Shown: positions 53,031-62,381, counted from the first letter of the stretch. The stretch: DNA of 64,000 nt from BP-133 sp040756995 (GCA_040756995.1 JBFLYK010000025.1:31310-95309), one strand, 5' to 3'. A program made the numbers and translations. Notes: a model not told the origin generated them from the sequence alone.

Positions 53031-54515
53031 ATGCCGACGTGGCTGGCGGGCGCTGTCGTCTTCTTCACCTCGGGGGCGGTTCTCGTGCTCGAGATCCTGG
53101 CCGGGCGGATGCTGGCCCCCTACGTCGGGGTGCGGCTCGAGACCTACACGGCGGTCATCGGAACCATCCTGGCCGGCATCTCGGTGGGGACGTGGCTCGG
53201 CGGGCGGCTGGCCGACCGGATCCACCCGAGACGGACGCTCGGCCCGCTGCTGGTGGCGGGCGGGGGGCTGGCCATGCTGTCGGTTCCCCTGATCCACGGA
53301 GCCGGGTCGAATCGACTGGGCGACCCGAGTGAGATCGTCACGCTGGCCTTCATCGGGTTCTTCGCTCCCTCCGCCGTCCTCAGCGCCGTCAGTCCCACGA
53401 TCGTGAAACTCCAGCTCCGGGATCTGAACGTGACCGGGCAGGTCGTCGGGCGCCTCTCGGCCATCGGGACCGCCGGTGCCATCGCCGGAACCTTTGTGGC
53501 CGGATTCGTGCTGGTGGCCGCCGCCGCCACCAGCACGGTGATCGTCGCCCTCGGATCGGCCCTGGTGGCCACCGGCTTCGTGCTCTGGCTCAGCCTGCTG
53601 CGCCCCCGCCCTTCGGCCATGACGCTGGGGTTGGCGCTGATCGCCACGATCGGGGCCGGCGGACTGGCCTGGGCCTCGGACGGGCCGTGCGACGTCGAGA
53701 CGCGGTACCACTGCGCCCGGGTCGTCCCCGACGAGGCCCGGCCCGGTGGACGGGCGCTGTGGCTCGACATCCTCCGCCACAGCTATGTCGACCTGAACGA
53801 TCCGGCTCACCTCGAGCTGCGCTACTCGAAGGTGTTCGCCGACGTCATCGGGGCCAGCCGGCCGCCTACGGGGGCCCGCCCGCCGGACGTGCTGCACATC
53901 GGCGGCGGTGGCTTCACGATGCCCCGGTACCTCACGGCGACGTATCCCGGCTCCCGCCACCTCGTCTACGAGATCGACCCCGATCTGGTCGACCTGGCCC
54001 GAGAGCAGCTGGGGCTCGTCACCGGTCCGAACCTCCAGGTCGAGGTGGGTGACGCCCGGCTCCTCATGCGCCGCCTGCCGCCGGGCTCACAGGACATCGC
54101 CATCGGCGACGCCTTCGGCGATCTCGCCGTGCCGTGGCATCTCACGACCAGGGAGTTCGCCGCCGAACTCCACCGCGTGCTGCGGCCCGACGGCTTCTAC
54201 GTACTGAACCTCATCGATTACCCGCCACTGCGGTTCGCCCGGGCCCAGGTGGCCACGCTGGCCGCCGTGTTCGACCACGTCCTCGTCATCGCCCCGCCGA
54301 TGTTCCTGGCCGGCGACTCCGGCGGCAACTACGTGGTGGCCGCCTCTGACCGTCCCTTCGACCCCTCCCGCGTCGAGGCTCTGATCCGGGCCCGCCAGGG
54401 AGAGGAAGAGGCGATCGTCGACGGCGAGGCCATCCGGTTCGCCGGCGACGGGCGCGTGCTGACCGACGACTACGCCCCGGTCGACCAGTGGCTGGCCCGC
54501 ACCCGGCGCGGCTAG
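53031..54515 (+). CDS. Fused membrane/spermidine synthase-like protein
   Basis: 494 residues. The first half has about seven helices (FFTSGAVLVLEILAGRMLAPYVG at the start is typical). The second half is a methyltransferase-fold polyamine synthase-like domain with LHIGGGGFTMPRYL, VYEIDPDLVDLA and a GDAFGDLAVPWHLTTREF active-site region. Such fusions are common in actinobacteria, and polyamine synthesis is not proven. A TAAGGT-like -10 lies about 6 nt before the ATG. It follows the selenoprotein candidate by 46 nt. Confidence 0.85.
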   Translation: MPTWLAGAVVFFTSGAVLVLEILAGRMLAPYVGVRLETYTAVIGTILAGISVGTWLGGRLADRIHPRRTLGPLLVAGGGLAMLSVPLIHGAGSNRLGDPSEIVTLAFIGFFAPSAVLSAVSPTIVKLQLRDLNVTGQVVGRLSAIGTAGAIAGTFVAGFVLVAAAATSTVIVALGSALVATGFVLWLSLLRPRPSAMTLGLALIATIGAGGLAWASDGPCDVETRYHCARVVPDEARPGGRALWLDILRHSYVDLNDPAHLELRYSKVFADVIGASRPPTGARPPDVLHIGGGGFTMPRYLTATYPGSRHLVYEIDPDLVDLAREQLGLVTGPNLQVEVGDARLLMRRLPPGSQDIAIGDAFGDLAVPWHLTTREFAAELHRVLRPDGFYVLNLIDYPPLRFARAQVATLAAVFDHVLVIAPPMFLAGDSGGNYVVAASDRPFDPSRVEALIRARQGEEEAIVDGEAIRFAGDGRVLTDDYAPVDQWLARTRRG

Positions 54516-54528
54516 GCGACGGGGGCCG

Positions 54529-54810
54529 TCAGGCCCGGACGAGCCGGGCGATGGCCGCCGACGCCTCGGCCACCTTGTCCCGGGCGCCGGCCCCGCCCTC
54601 TGACAGTGCCTCGGCCACGCAGTGGGACAGGTGGTCGTCGAGGAGCTCCAACGCCACCGCCTGGAGCGCCCGGTTCACCGCCGAGACCTGCGTCAGGACG
54701 TCGATGCAGTAGGCGTCCTCCTCCACCATCCTCTGCAGCCCCCGGACCTGGCCCTCGATCCGCCGCAGCCGCTTCAGAACCGCGTCCTTGTTCTCGGCAT
54801 ATCCGTACAT
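54529..54810 (-). CDS. csoR: CsoR-type copper-sensing repressor
   Basis: 93 residues, all helical. KDAVLKRLRRIEGQVRGLQRMV is the family start, and the Cu(I) ligands Cys35, His60 and Cys64 are present, in line with CsoR's Cys36-His61-Cys65. It represses copper genes and releases DNA on Cu(I) binding. It is divergent from an MFS gene with a palindromic operator between them, and its stop is 13 bp from that of the spermidine synthase-like gene. Confidence 0.93.
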   Translation of the reverse strand: MYGYAENKDAVLKRLRRIEGQVRGLQRMVEEDAYCIDVLTQVSAVNRALQAVALELLDDHLSHCVAEALSEGGAGARDKVAEASAAIARLVRA

Positions 54811-54830
54811 GTTCGACCTTCCCGCGACCG

Positions 54831-54847
54831 ATACTCCCCCCCAGTAT
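54831..54847. promoter_or_regulatory. Candidate CsoR operator
   Basis: ATACT-CCCCCCC-AGTAT, a palindrome around a C-run, the form of CsoR sites, in the 109-bp gap between csoR and the MFS gene. Confidence 0.6.
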
Positions 54848-54919
54848 GCACCGGCGGGCCGGAATCAGGGACCCAACCGGCGCGTGGACAGGTAGATACG
54901 ACGTAACTACTGTGGCGCA

Positions 54920-56158
54920 ATGGCGCCCGAGCCGACCCTTGAGACCCAGGTCAAGGGCTGGTTCGGTCCCGGAGTGGCCGGCATCGGTACCGCCAGCCTG
55001 CTGGCGGACGTCGGCCATGAGGTCCCGACCGCGCTGCTGCCGAACCTGCTCACCTCGACGCTTGGCGCACCGGCGTCGGCGCTGGGCCTGATCGAGGGTG
55101 TGAGCGACGGCCTGGCCGGTCTGGCCCGGTTCGGGGGTGGTGCCCTCTCGGACGACCCCGGCCGGCGCCGGGCCATCGCCGTCGGCGGCTACACGACGAC
55201 CGCCGTGCTGTCGTCGGCCACCGGCGCGGCGACGGCGGCGTGGCAGGTCGGTGTGCTGCGGGCCGGTGCGTGGACCGCCCGGGGCCTGCGCGTCCCGGCC
55301 CGCAACGCGCTCCTGGCCGACATCGTCGATCCGGCGGTCTACGGCCGGGCCTACGGCTTCGAGCGGGCCATGGACAACCTCGGCGCCATTCTCGGCCCCG
55401 TCCTGGCCATCGGCCTCGTGGCCCTGGTCGGGACCCGCGGCGCCATCGGTCTGTCGGTCATCCCCGGTCTCCTGGCCACGGCCGCCATCCTCTACGCCGT
55501 CCGGCACACCGACGTCCCCCGGGTGAGGGAGCGGTCGCCCATCCGGCTGAGGGTCCGGCCGGTCCTCCAGGGCCCGTTGAAGTCGCTGTTCGCCGGCATC
55601 AGCGCCTTTGAGTTCGGCAACTGCGCCGCCACCCTCCTCATCCTCCGGGCCACCGAACTGCTCGAGGTGGGCCGCAGCGCCACGAGCGCCGCCACCGCCG
55701 CCCTCTGGCTCTACGTCGGATACAACGCCGCCGCCAGCCTGACCAGCGTCCCGGCCGGGCGCCATGCCGACCGCACGACGCCCCGGCGGACGCTGGCCTT
55801 CGGCGTCATGGCCTTCGGCCTGGCCTATGCCGGCCTCGCCTTCGATCACCAGGGTTGGCCGGCTCTCCTGCCGTGGTTCCTGCTCGCCGGCGTCGGTATC
55901 GGCTGCGTCGAGACCGCCGAACACGCCGCGGTGGCCGCCCGGGCACCGGCCGGGATCCGGGGTTCGGCCTTCGGCCTTCTGGCCGCGGTGCAGAGCTTCG
56001 GGAACTTCGCCGCCAGCGCCGTCGCCGGCCTCCTGTGGACGATCGCCGGCCCGTCCTGGGCCTTCGCCTACCTGGCCGGGTGGATGGTCGTCGCCGCCGT
56101 GATCCTCACCCGCCTGCCTCCCCGGCCGACCCCTCGCCTCACTCTGACCGGGGGGTGA
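54920..56158 (+). CDS. MFS transporter in the copper-sensing divergon
   Basis: 412 residues with 12 helices and MFS loops (GGALSDDPGRRRAIAVGG, AGRHADRTTPRRTLAFG). N-terminal GIGTASLLADVGHEVPTALLP is typical of a small MFS group found beside copper or heavy-metal regulators. The CsoR site upstream suggests copper-induced expression. Its substrate is unknown, and it may export copper or a chelate. A TAACTA-like -10 sits about 9-10 nt before the ATG. Confidence 0.82.
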   Translation: MAPEPTLETQVKGWFGPGVAGIGTASLLADVGHEVPTALLPNLLTSTLGAPASALGLIEGVSDGLAGLARFGGGALSDDPGRRRAIAVGGYTTTAVLSSATGAATAAWQVGVLRAGAWTARGLRVPARNALLADIVDPAVYGRAYGFERAMDNLGAILGPVLAIGLVALVGTRGAIGLSVIPGLLATAAILYAVRHTDVPRVRERSPIRLRVRPVLQGPLKSLFAGISAFEFGNCAATLLILRATELLEVGRSATSAATAALWLYVGYNAAASLTSVPAGRHADRTTPRRTLAFGVMAFGLAYAGLAFDHQGWPALLPWFLLAGVGIGCVETAEHAAVAARAPAGIRGSAFGLLAAVQSFGNFAASAVAGLLWTIAGPSWAFAYLAGWMVVAAVILTRLPPRPTPRLTLTGG

Positions 56159-56259
56159 AAACCCGCGGGATACGCGGAAGGGGCATACCTGTTGCCCGGC
56201 GAATCTCTCTGCAGCACGTACTGATCCCCCGCTGAACGCGCGTCTGCAAAGGGTCTCAA

Positions 56260-58446
56260 ATGCTCAAAACGCTCCGCCGCCGCCGGCTGTGGTTGCCTGT
56301 GCTGTCGTTGGGCCTCGTCGGAACCGTCCTCACCGGAGACGCCCGGGCGATCGACCCCGGTCGGGACGCCAAGGTGATCGAACACGACGGCCGCGGTTAC
56401 AACAATCCTCATGCCGGGTTCGTCGCCCCGCCCCGGGGCTCGGGCCGGCTGGCACCGGCCACCGGTTCCCTCATCGGTACGCACTCCAACGACAAGCACA
56501 CCGGAGAGCTGACCGAGAAGGACCAGCACATCCTGGTCACCGAGCGGCACGTCGGTCGCCGGCTGGACATCAACAACAGCTACTACGGCGCCTTCGACTC
56601 CATCGCCAACAACTATGTGCCGGGCGACCCGAAGAAGCGGGGCCTGTCGAAGCTGGCCTTCTGGGACATCGAGATGGGCCGCATCCCGCTCGTCGGCTGG
56701 GGCTGCGGCGACAGCTCGGAGATCAACGCCGGAAGGCACGACGCCACGATCCGCAAGACGGCCGAGGCGATGAAGGCCTTCGGGCACGAGTTCTTCATGC
56801 GGTACTGCTGGGAGATGGACGGGAACAAGCGGACGGCCGAGGTCGGCCAGCCCGAGGAGTTCGTCCAGGCCTGGATCCGCATCTACAACATCTTCAAGGA
56901 AGTCGGCGCCCACAACGTGGTGTGGGTGTGGTGCGGGAACGCCAACAGCTTCAAGCACCCCAACCGGCAGACGAACGGCTACGCCTGGGACTACTACCCC
57001 GGCGACGAGTACGTCGACTGGGTGTCGGCCGACGGGTACAACTGGGCCGCCTCCGACCGCAACCGCAACTCCGGCTACAAGAACGACCGGTGGCGGAGCT
57101 TCGTCGAGATCTACGACGAATTCATGGTCTGGGCCCGCAGCACCGGCTCCGTGCCGCAGTCGATGCGGGACGAGGACCCCAAGGTCCCGGCCGAGTTCCC
57201 CCGCAAGCGGCAGGTCAAGCCGATCATGATCGGTGAGTACGGCGTCATCGAGCCCGTCGGCGACATGGTCGACTTCTTCCTCGGCCATTCGCCGTACAAC
57301 ACCAAGCCGCAGTGGCTCCGCGACGCCCACGACTCCGTCAACGGCTCGAAGCCCCGCACGGCCGAGTGCTGGTTCTGCGGCATCTACTCCGACATCGCGG
57401 CCGTCGTGTACTTCGACATCGAGGGCATCAACGGTCCGTGGGAGATCACCTCCTCTCCGGAATCCATCGCCGCCTACCGCGACGCGGCCCTCGACCCCTG
57501 GTTCAACCAGATCCACACGCTCTCCTGGGCGCCGGCCGCCAACCGGCCCGACGTTCCGCCGCCGGGTCAGAACCCGAACCCGAACCCGAATCCCAACCCG
57601 AACCCGAATCCCGACCCGAATCCGAACCCGAACCCCAACCCCAGCCCGCAGGACCCGCCGGTCCACGGCGCTTCCGGCCGGGCCGGGTACTGGATGCTCG
57701 GGGCCGACGGGAAGATCTATCCCTTCGGCCAGGCGGTCGGGCACGGTGACGTCGTGGCGCCGCTGGCGGCCAGCGGGCCGGCCCGGGTCGACGCCGTCGA
57801 CGTCGAGCCCACCCCGTCCGGCAACGGCTACTGGCTGGTCGACGCCCGGGGGACGGTCTACCCCTTCGGCGACGCCAAGCAGATCGGCAGCCTCGACGCC
57901 GGTCGCCTCGCTCCGGGCGAGACCGTCACCAGCCTCTCCGCCACGCCGTCGGGGAACGGGTACTGGGTGTTCACGACCAAGGGCCGGGCGGTGACCTTCG
58001 GGGACGCGACCTTCTTCGGTGACGTGTCCCGGGTCAACCTCAACGGGCCGGTCCTCGACTCGGTGCCCACGCCGACCGGGAAGGGCTACTTCATGGTCGC
58101 CTCCGACGGTGGGATCTTCGCCTTCGGGGACGCCGTCTTCGCCGGCTCCATGGGCGGCAAGAAGCTCAATGCTCCGGTGCAGTCGCTGGTGCCCGATCCC
58201 GACGGGAAGGGCTACTGGCTCGTCGCCTCCGACGGCGGTGTCTTCGCCTTCGAGGCCCCGTTCCGGGGATCGATGGGCGGCGCCCGCCTGAACAAGCCGA
58301 TGACGGGGATGGTGCCCTACGGCAACGGCTACCTGATGGTCGCCGAGGACGGAGGCATCTTCAACTTCTCCGACAAGGCGTTCTCCGGGTCATTGGGTGG
58401 TAACCCGCCGAGCCGGCCGATCGTGGCCGTCGCCGCCATGCGGTAA
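56260..58446 (+). CDS. Secreted GH26-like glycoside hydrolase with NP linker and repeat domain
   Basis: 728 residues. A signal peptide (to about 30) is followed by a GH26-like catalytic domain with acid/base Glu185 in RYCWEMDGN and nucleophile Glu326 in IMIGEYG. Then come a linker of Asn-Pro repeats (about 438-465) and five blades of the GYWxVxxDGxxFxFGDAxxxGS type, a repeat common in actinobacterial surface proteins. Likely substrate: beta-mannan or a related glucan. The 101-bp leader upstream contains CCGCG/CGCGG and GGGGCA/TGCCC stems and no gene. Confidence 0.82.
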   Translation: MLKTLRRRRLWLPVLSLGLVGTVLTGDARAIDPGRDAKVIEHDGRGYNNPHAGFVAPPRGSGRLAPATGSLIGTHSNDKHTGELTEKDQHILVTERHVGRRLDINNSYYGAFDSIANNYVPGDPKKRGLSKLAFWDIEMGRIPLVGWGCGDSSEINAGRHDATIRKTAEAMKAFGHEFFMRYCWEMDGNKRTAEVGQPEEFVQAWIRIYNIFKEVGAHNVVWVWCGNANSFKHPNRQTNGYAWDYYPGDEYVDWVSADGYNWAASDRNRNSGYKNDRWRSFVEIYDEFMVWARSTGSVPQSMRDEDPKVPAEFPRKRQVKPIMIGEYGVIEPVGDMVDFFLGHSPYNTKPQWLRDAHDSVNGSKPRTAECWFCGIYSDIAAVVYFDIEGINGPWEITSSPESIAAYRDAALDPWFNQIHTLSWAPAANRPDVPPPGQNPNPNPNPNPNPNPDPNPNPNPNPSPQDPPVHGASGRAGYWMLGADGKIYPFGQAVGHGDVVAPLAASGPARVDAVDVEPTPSGNGYWLVDARGTVYPFGDAKQIGSLDAGRLAPGETVTSLSATPSGNGYWVFTTKGRAVTFGDATFFGDVSRVNLNGPVLDSVPTPTGKGYFMVASDGGIFAFGDAVFAGSMGGKKLNAPVQSLVPDPDGKGYWLVASDGGVFAFEAPFRGSMGGARLNKPMTGMVPYGNGYLMVAEDGGIFNFSDKAFSGSLGGNPPSRPIVAVAAMR
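57571..57646 (+). repeat. Asn-Pro coding hexanucleotide repeat
   Basis: AAYCCG/AAYCCC units repeated about 12 times code for the (Asn-Pro)n linker of the GH26-like protein, interrupted by Asp-Pro and Ser-Pro. The tract could vary in length between strains. Confidence 0.85.
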
Positions 58447-58648
58447 CCGCGGGACAAGCCGGCTCGCACAACCGGGCCCGCTGCACCGGCCTGTCGGCGA
58501 AACGACGGCCCTGGTACCTCCAACCAGGACCCGCCCGCCGGCAGGCCGGTGCGCGCGCCGGCCGATTTCGTTGCTTTGAACCCGGCGTCGTCGGGGTAGG
58601 GACAGCGCTGCCGGCCAGGGCGGACCGGCCTAGACGAGAGAGGTCTTC

Positions 58649-58930
58649 TTGCTGTCCCCGGAATTCAACATCACGGTCGGCTTGGCGGGCGACGACGCTG
58701 TCGAAGTTCTGGTCTCGGGTGAACTCGACCCGGACTGCGTCGGGCGGCTGCGCGCCGTGCTCTCGGGGATTCTCCGGGCGGGCCACCGTCGGGTCGTGGT
58801 CGACCTGGCCCGCATCGAGGCGATCGACGGGAACACCAAGGAGATGCTGGCCCGGGTGCTCAAACGGCTCCGGGCCCAGGGTGGCGACATGGTCGTCCAC
58901 TGGTCGGCGGCGATCAATCCGGCCCACTGA
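58649..58930 (+). CDS. STAS-domain protein (anti-sigma antagonist-like)
   Basis: 93 residues with the STAS fold: VLVSGELDPDCVGRLRAVL, then GHRRVVVDLARIEAIDGNTKEMLARVLKRLRAQGGDMVVHW. The usual phosphorylatable Ser of SpoIIAA-type proteins falls in IEAIDGNT, where Asp and Asn-Thr replace D-S-S, so the switch may differ or be lost. The TTG start follows GAGAGAGG. It has no kinase partner nearby. The 202-bp gap before it has GC-rich stems but no ORF. Confidence 0.72.
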   Translation: MLSPEFNITVGLAGDDAVEVLVSGELDPDCVGRLRAVLSGILRAGHRRVVVDLARIEAIDGNTKEMLARVLKRLRAQGGDMVVHWSAAINPAH

Positions 58931-58976
58931 CCGCGCTGCGGGCCACCGCCGGACCGCTGTCTAACCTGCTGCCCTG

Positions 58977-59927
58977 ATGCGGCCACGGGCGGTGTTGGCG
59001 ATCCATGGCGGGGCCGGCCCCGCGCCGGCCGACGAAGCCGACGGCGGTGCCGCCCGATGGCCCGGCCAGGCGGACGGGCTGGCCACCGCGCTTCGGGCCG
59101 GGCTGGCCGTGCTCGCCGCCGGCGGGCCGGCCCTCGAGGCGGTCGTGGCCGCCGTGGCCGTCCTGGAGGACGACGACCAGTGGAACGCCGGCCGCGGCTC
59201 CGCCCTGACGTCGGCCGGCACGGTCGAAATGGACGCGGCCGTGGCCGACGGACGGCGACGCCGGTTGGGCGCCGTCGCCTGCGTGACCGGCGTCCGCCAT
59301 CCGGTCGAGGCGGCCCGGGCGGTCATGGAGGACGGCCGCCATGTCCTCCTGGCCGGCCCCGGCGCCGAAGCCTTCGCCCGATCCAGGGGTCTGGCCTTCG
59401 AGGCGCCGGGATGGTTCATCACCGAGCGCCGGCAACGCGACCTGGCCCGCCGGCTCGGCAGCCCGTCCGTTCCGAGCGGGCAGACTCCGGCGGAATCCGG
59501 AGGCACCGTCGGCGCCGTTGCCCGCGACCGCGACGGCCATCTGGCTGCCGCCACCTCAACCGGAGGCCGCACCGGCCAGCTGCCCGGCCGGGTCGGCGAC
59601 AGCCCCGTCCCCGGCGCCGGCACCTGGGCCGATGACGCCACCTGCGCGGTATCGGCCACCGGAATCGGCGAGGCCTTCCTCCGGGCCGCGTTCGCCCACG
59701 AGGTCGACGCCCGGCTCCGCCTCGAAGGCGTCGATCTCGCCGCCGCCTGCCAGGAAGCGTTGGCCGCCGTGCACGCCGCCGGCGGTGACGGCGGCTGCAT
59801 CGCCGTCGCACCCGAAGGCCTGCCTCTTCTGCCGTTCACCACGGCGCTCATGCACCGGGGCTGGGCCGAGGTCGGCGGGCCCCTGTGGGTGGCCGCCCGG
59901 CCGGGGCCGCTGGAGCGCGTCGAATAG
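58977..59927 (+). CDS. Isoaspartyl peptidase / L-asparaginase (Ntn hydrolase)
   Basis: 316 residues. VLAIHGGAGP opens the alpha subunit, WNAGRGSALTSAGTVEMDAAV is family-typical, and the autocleavage site precedes the nucleophilic Thr in SGGTVGAVARDRDGHLAAATSTGG. After self-cleavage the beta subunit carries the active Thr. It hydrolyses beta-aspartyl peptides or asparagine. A TAACCT (58962-58967) lies 9 nt before the ATG with no ribosome site, so it is likely leaderless. Confidence 0.87.
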   Translation: MRPRAVLAIHGGAGPAPADEADGGAARWPGQADGLATALRAGLAVLAAGGPALEAVVAAVAVLEDDDQWNAGRGSALTSAGTVEMDAAVADGRRRRLGAVACVTGVRHPVEAARAVMEDGRHVLLAGPGAEAFARSRGLAFEAPGWFITERRQRDLARRLGSPSVPSGQTPAESGGTVGAVARDRDGHLAAATSTGGRTGQLPGRVGDSPVPGAGTWADDATCAVSATGIGEAFLRAAFAHEVDARLRLEGVDLAAACQEALAAVHAAGGDGGCIAVAPEGLPLLPFTTALMHRGWAEVGGPLWVAARPGPLERVE

Positions 59928-59982
59928 GCACGAACCGGTCACAGGGCCCCCACCTGCCGCCTCGAAAACTGCGGCCTCACCG

Positions 59983-59988
59983 TACGAT
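59983..59988 (+). promoter_or_regulatory. -10 box of leaderless promoter
   Basis: TACGAT, 6 nt before GTG 59995, with no Shine-Dalgarno. Confidence 0.5.
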
Positions 59989-59994
59989 GGATGC

Positions 59995-60345
59995 GTGGGC
60001 ATGCGGACCAACTGCAAGTTCTACGAGAGCCGGACGTACGCCTCGGGGGAGTCTGTCCGCAAGTGCGACCTCGACCTCGCTCCCGAGGCTCCCTTCCGCT
60101 GCCCGGAGAACTGCCCGGCGTTCAAGCCCCGCATGGCCGACATCGGCTGGACCTACGGCACGCTGCAGAGCGACCTCGGCCCCGCGCAGCCCAAGAGCTT
60201 CGACGAGTCGGCCGCCGCCCTCCTCGACGAGGCGGAGAACATCGTGAACGCGGTCGGGCCCGAGATCCTGGCCGAGATCAGAAAGCAGGACGAGCGCCGG
60301 TCGGGCCTGGGCGGCTGGCTCGGCCGCCTGAAGCGTCGCCGCTGA
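59995..60345 (+). CDS. Cys-rich conserved hypothetical protein
   Basis: 116 residues. The N-terminal third has C-x-F-Y, KCDLDL and RCPENCPAF (four cysteines), suggesting a zinc or Fe-S site, and the rest is an acidic helical region and a basic tail. I do not recognise a named family. The GTG at 59995 fits the TACGAT box; ATG 60001 is the alternative. It lies tail to tail with the Mrp-type ATPase, next to Fe-S genes. Confidence 0.6.
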   Translation: MGMRTNCKFYESRTYASGESVRKCDLDLAPEAPFRCPENCPAFKPRMADIGWTYGTLQSDLGPAQPKSFDESAAALLDEAENIVNAVGPEILAEIRKQDERRSGLGGWLGRLKRRR

Positions 60346-60349
60346 CCGG

Positions 60350-61612
60350 TTAGTTCGCCGCCGGCGGGGGCGCCGGCCGGATGGTGACGGGCTCGCCTTC
60401 ACCGGGCACGTGAGCCCCGGCCTTGGCGGCGTCGAGCGCGGCCAGGTTCGCCTCGGCGGCGGCGAAGATGCGCGCCGTGCAGCCGGCCATCTCGACCGGC
60501 GGCATGATCTCGGTCGCCAGGCGGTGGGCCAGCAGGTGGAACGCCTGCCCCGCCGCGCTCTGCGGCTCGGCCAGGGCCAGCGGCGACCCGCTGTCTCCCC
60601 CGGCCGCCACGCCCGGCTCGAGCGGGATCTGGGCCAGGAGCGGCGCCCGCACCTCCTCGGCCAGGGCCTGTCCGCCGCCGGAGCCGAACAGCGGATACGA
60701 CTCGCCGTGCTCGCAGGTGAAGGCGCTCATGTTCTCGACCACGCCGGCCACCTTGAGGTAGGAGCGGCGGGCCATGTCGGCCACCCGGACGGCCACCTTC
60801 TGGGCGGCCAGGGCCGGGGTGGTGACGACCAGCAGCTCGGCCCGGGGCAGCAGCCGCGACAACGCCATCTGGATGTCGCCCGTCCCCGGCGGCATGTCGA
60901 CCAGGAGGTACTCGAGCTCACCCCAGCGGACGTCGGTCAGGAACTGTTCGACGGCCTTGGCCAGCACGAGCCCCCGCCACATGAGGGCCATGCCCTCGTC
61001 CTCCACCAGGAAGCCCATCGAGACGACCTTGAGCTTGCCGGCCGGGCCGCCCGGCCTGACCGACGGCACCTCGACCTCGTTGGGGTGGATCTTGCCGTCA
61101 GCCCCGCCGAGCCGCCCGCTGACGCCCAGCATGCGGGGGACGGAGAAGCCCCAGATGTCGGCGTCGAGGACGCCGACGGTGTGCCCGCGGGCGGCCAGCG
61201 CCGCCGCCAGGTTGACGGTCACCGACGACTTGCCGACGCCGCCCTTCCCGCTGGCCACGGCCACGACTCTCGTCGTGAGCGGGATCTCCGTCTCGGGGGC
61301 CCGCTCGGCGGCCTTCTTCCGGGCGTGGGCCATCAGGTCGGCCCGCTGGGAGGCGGTCATGGCGGTGGTGCGCACCTCGACCCGGCTCACCCCGGGGAGA
61401 CTCCGCACCCGGTCTTCGACGTCGCGCTCGATCTGCCCCCGCAGCGGGCAGGCGGCGATGGTGAGAGCGATGAGGACGTCGACCACCCCGTCCTCGTCCA
61501 CCGTGACGTCGCGGACCATGCCCAGGTCGACGATGCTGGAGTGCAGCTCGGGGTCGATGACCGCCTCGAGCATGCGCCACACCTCTTCGGGGGTCGGACG
61601 GTCAGGATTCAT
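60350..61612 (-). CDS. Mrp/ApbC-type P-loop ATPase, Fe-S cluster carrier
   Basis: 420 residues: an N-terminal MIP18 (DUF59) domain (VIDPELHSSIVDLGMV ... ACPLRGQIE), then a deviant Walker A ASGKGGVGKSSVTVN near 123, DADIWGFSVPRML, VDMPPGTGDIQMALS and NMSAFTCEHG. The family's C-x-x-C is reduced here to the single Cys of FTCEHG. It binds and passes on Fe-S clusters. It is divergent from a SufR-like regulator, with ErpA beyond. Confidence 0.88.
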   Translation of the reverse strand: MNPDRPTPEEVWRMLEAVIDPELHSSIVDLGMVRDVTVDEDGVVDVLIALTIAACPLRGQIERDVEDRVRSLPGVSRVEVRTTAMTASQRADLMAHARKKAAERAPETEIPLTTRVVAVASGKGGVGKSSVTVNLAAALAARGHTVGVLDADIWGFSVPRMLGVSGRLGGADGKIHPNEVEVPSVRPGGPAGKLKVVSMGFLVEDEGMALMWRGLVLAKAVEQFLTDVRWGELEYLLVDMPPGTGDIQMALSRLLPRAELLVVTTPALAAQKVAVRVADMARRSYLKVAGVVENMSAFTCEHGESYPLFGSGGGQALAEEVRAPLLAQIPLEPGVAAGGDSGSPLALAEPQSAAGQAFHLLAHRLATEIMPPVEMAGCTARIFAAAEANLAALDAAKAGAHVPGEGEPVTIRPAPPPAAN

Positions 61613-61676
61613 GGCACCCACATTAAACCGGCCAACTCCTTGAAAATATTCCCTGTGGCGGCTACGGTCAATCCGT
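61613..61676. promoter_or_regulatory. Compact divergent promoter, Mrp / SufR-like
   Basis: Plus strand: TTGAAA (about 61641-61646), 17-nt spacer, TACGGT, then ATG 61677. Minus strand: CAAGGAG and TTTAAT lie before ATG 61612. The AT-rich centre (GAAAATATTCC) is a likely regulator site. Confidence 0.5.
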
Positions 61677-62381
61677 ATGGTGGATCCGCTTCCGGTCTTC
61701 AAGGCCCTTGGGGACGACACGCGGTTCGCCATCTACCAGGAACTCGCCCAGTCCCCGGCCCCCTGTTCCGCCTCGGAGCTCGCCGAGCGCCTCGCCCTCC
61801 ACCCCAACACCGTGCGGCCCCATCTCGACCGCATGCGGGAGGCGGGCCTGGTGGAGGTGGAGGCCATCCATCGGGGGACGGTGGGCCGCCCGCAGCTCCG
61901 GTACTCGCTGGCACCCGGCGCCCCGGGCCTCGGCCTCGACCCGCCGGCCCACACACTCCTGGCCGGCCTGCTGGCCGCCCTCTGCGAGCAGCTGGGCGCC
62001 GACGGGCTCGACGCCGCCAACCTCGGTCGCCGGTGGGGCAGCGACGCCGGCGGGCGACGCCAGAGCGGGCGGGGCTGCCTGGCCGCCCTGGTGGCCGAGC
62101 TCGACCGCCTCGGGTTCGACCCCGTGGAGTCGGAGCTCGGCGGGAGCGAGGCCGACACCCGCCGGGTGCGGGTCGACTTCCTCCACTGCCCCTTCCGCGA
62201 GCTGGCCGAGGCCTACCCGGAGCTGGTCTGCAGCCTCCACCGGGGGATCGTGGAAGGCGTGGTCGGCAAGGGGGCCCGGTCGGGCCGACCAGCGGGAATG
62301 GTTGAGGACTTCCGTACGTTGGTCGATCGTGACCCGTGCAATGTGACGGTGAGCGTCGGGTACCCTGAAAGTGGTTCGTAG
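61677..62381 (+). CDS. SufR-like helix-turn-helix regulator with Fe-S-type cysteines
   Basis: 234 residues. The winged helix (VFKALGDDTRFAIYQELAQSPAPCSASELAERLALHPNTVRPHLDRMREAGLVE) is followed by a GRPQLRYSL segment and a C-terminal half with Cys171, Cys185 and Cys221 (HCPFREL, LVCSLHRG, RDPCNV), the layout of SufR-type repressors that hold an Fe-S cluster. It sits between Mrp and erpA, so Fe-S status is the probable signal. Confidence 0.78.
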   Translation: MVDPLPVFKALGDDTRFAIYQELAQSPAPCSASELAERLALHPNTVRPHLDRMREAGLVEVEAIHRGTVGRPQLRYSLAPGAPGLGLDPPAHTLLAGLLAALCEQLGADGLDAANLGRRWGSDAGGRRQSGRGCLAALVAELDRLGFDPVESELGGSEADTRRVRVDFLHCPFRELAEAYPELVCSLHRGIVEGVVGKGARSGRPAGMVEDFRTLVDRDPCNVTVSVGYPESGS

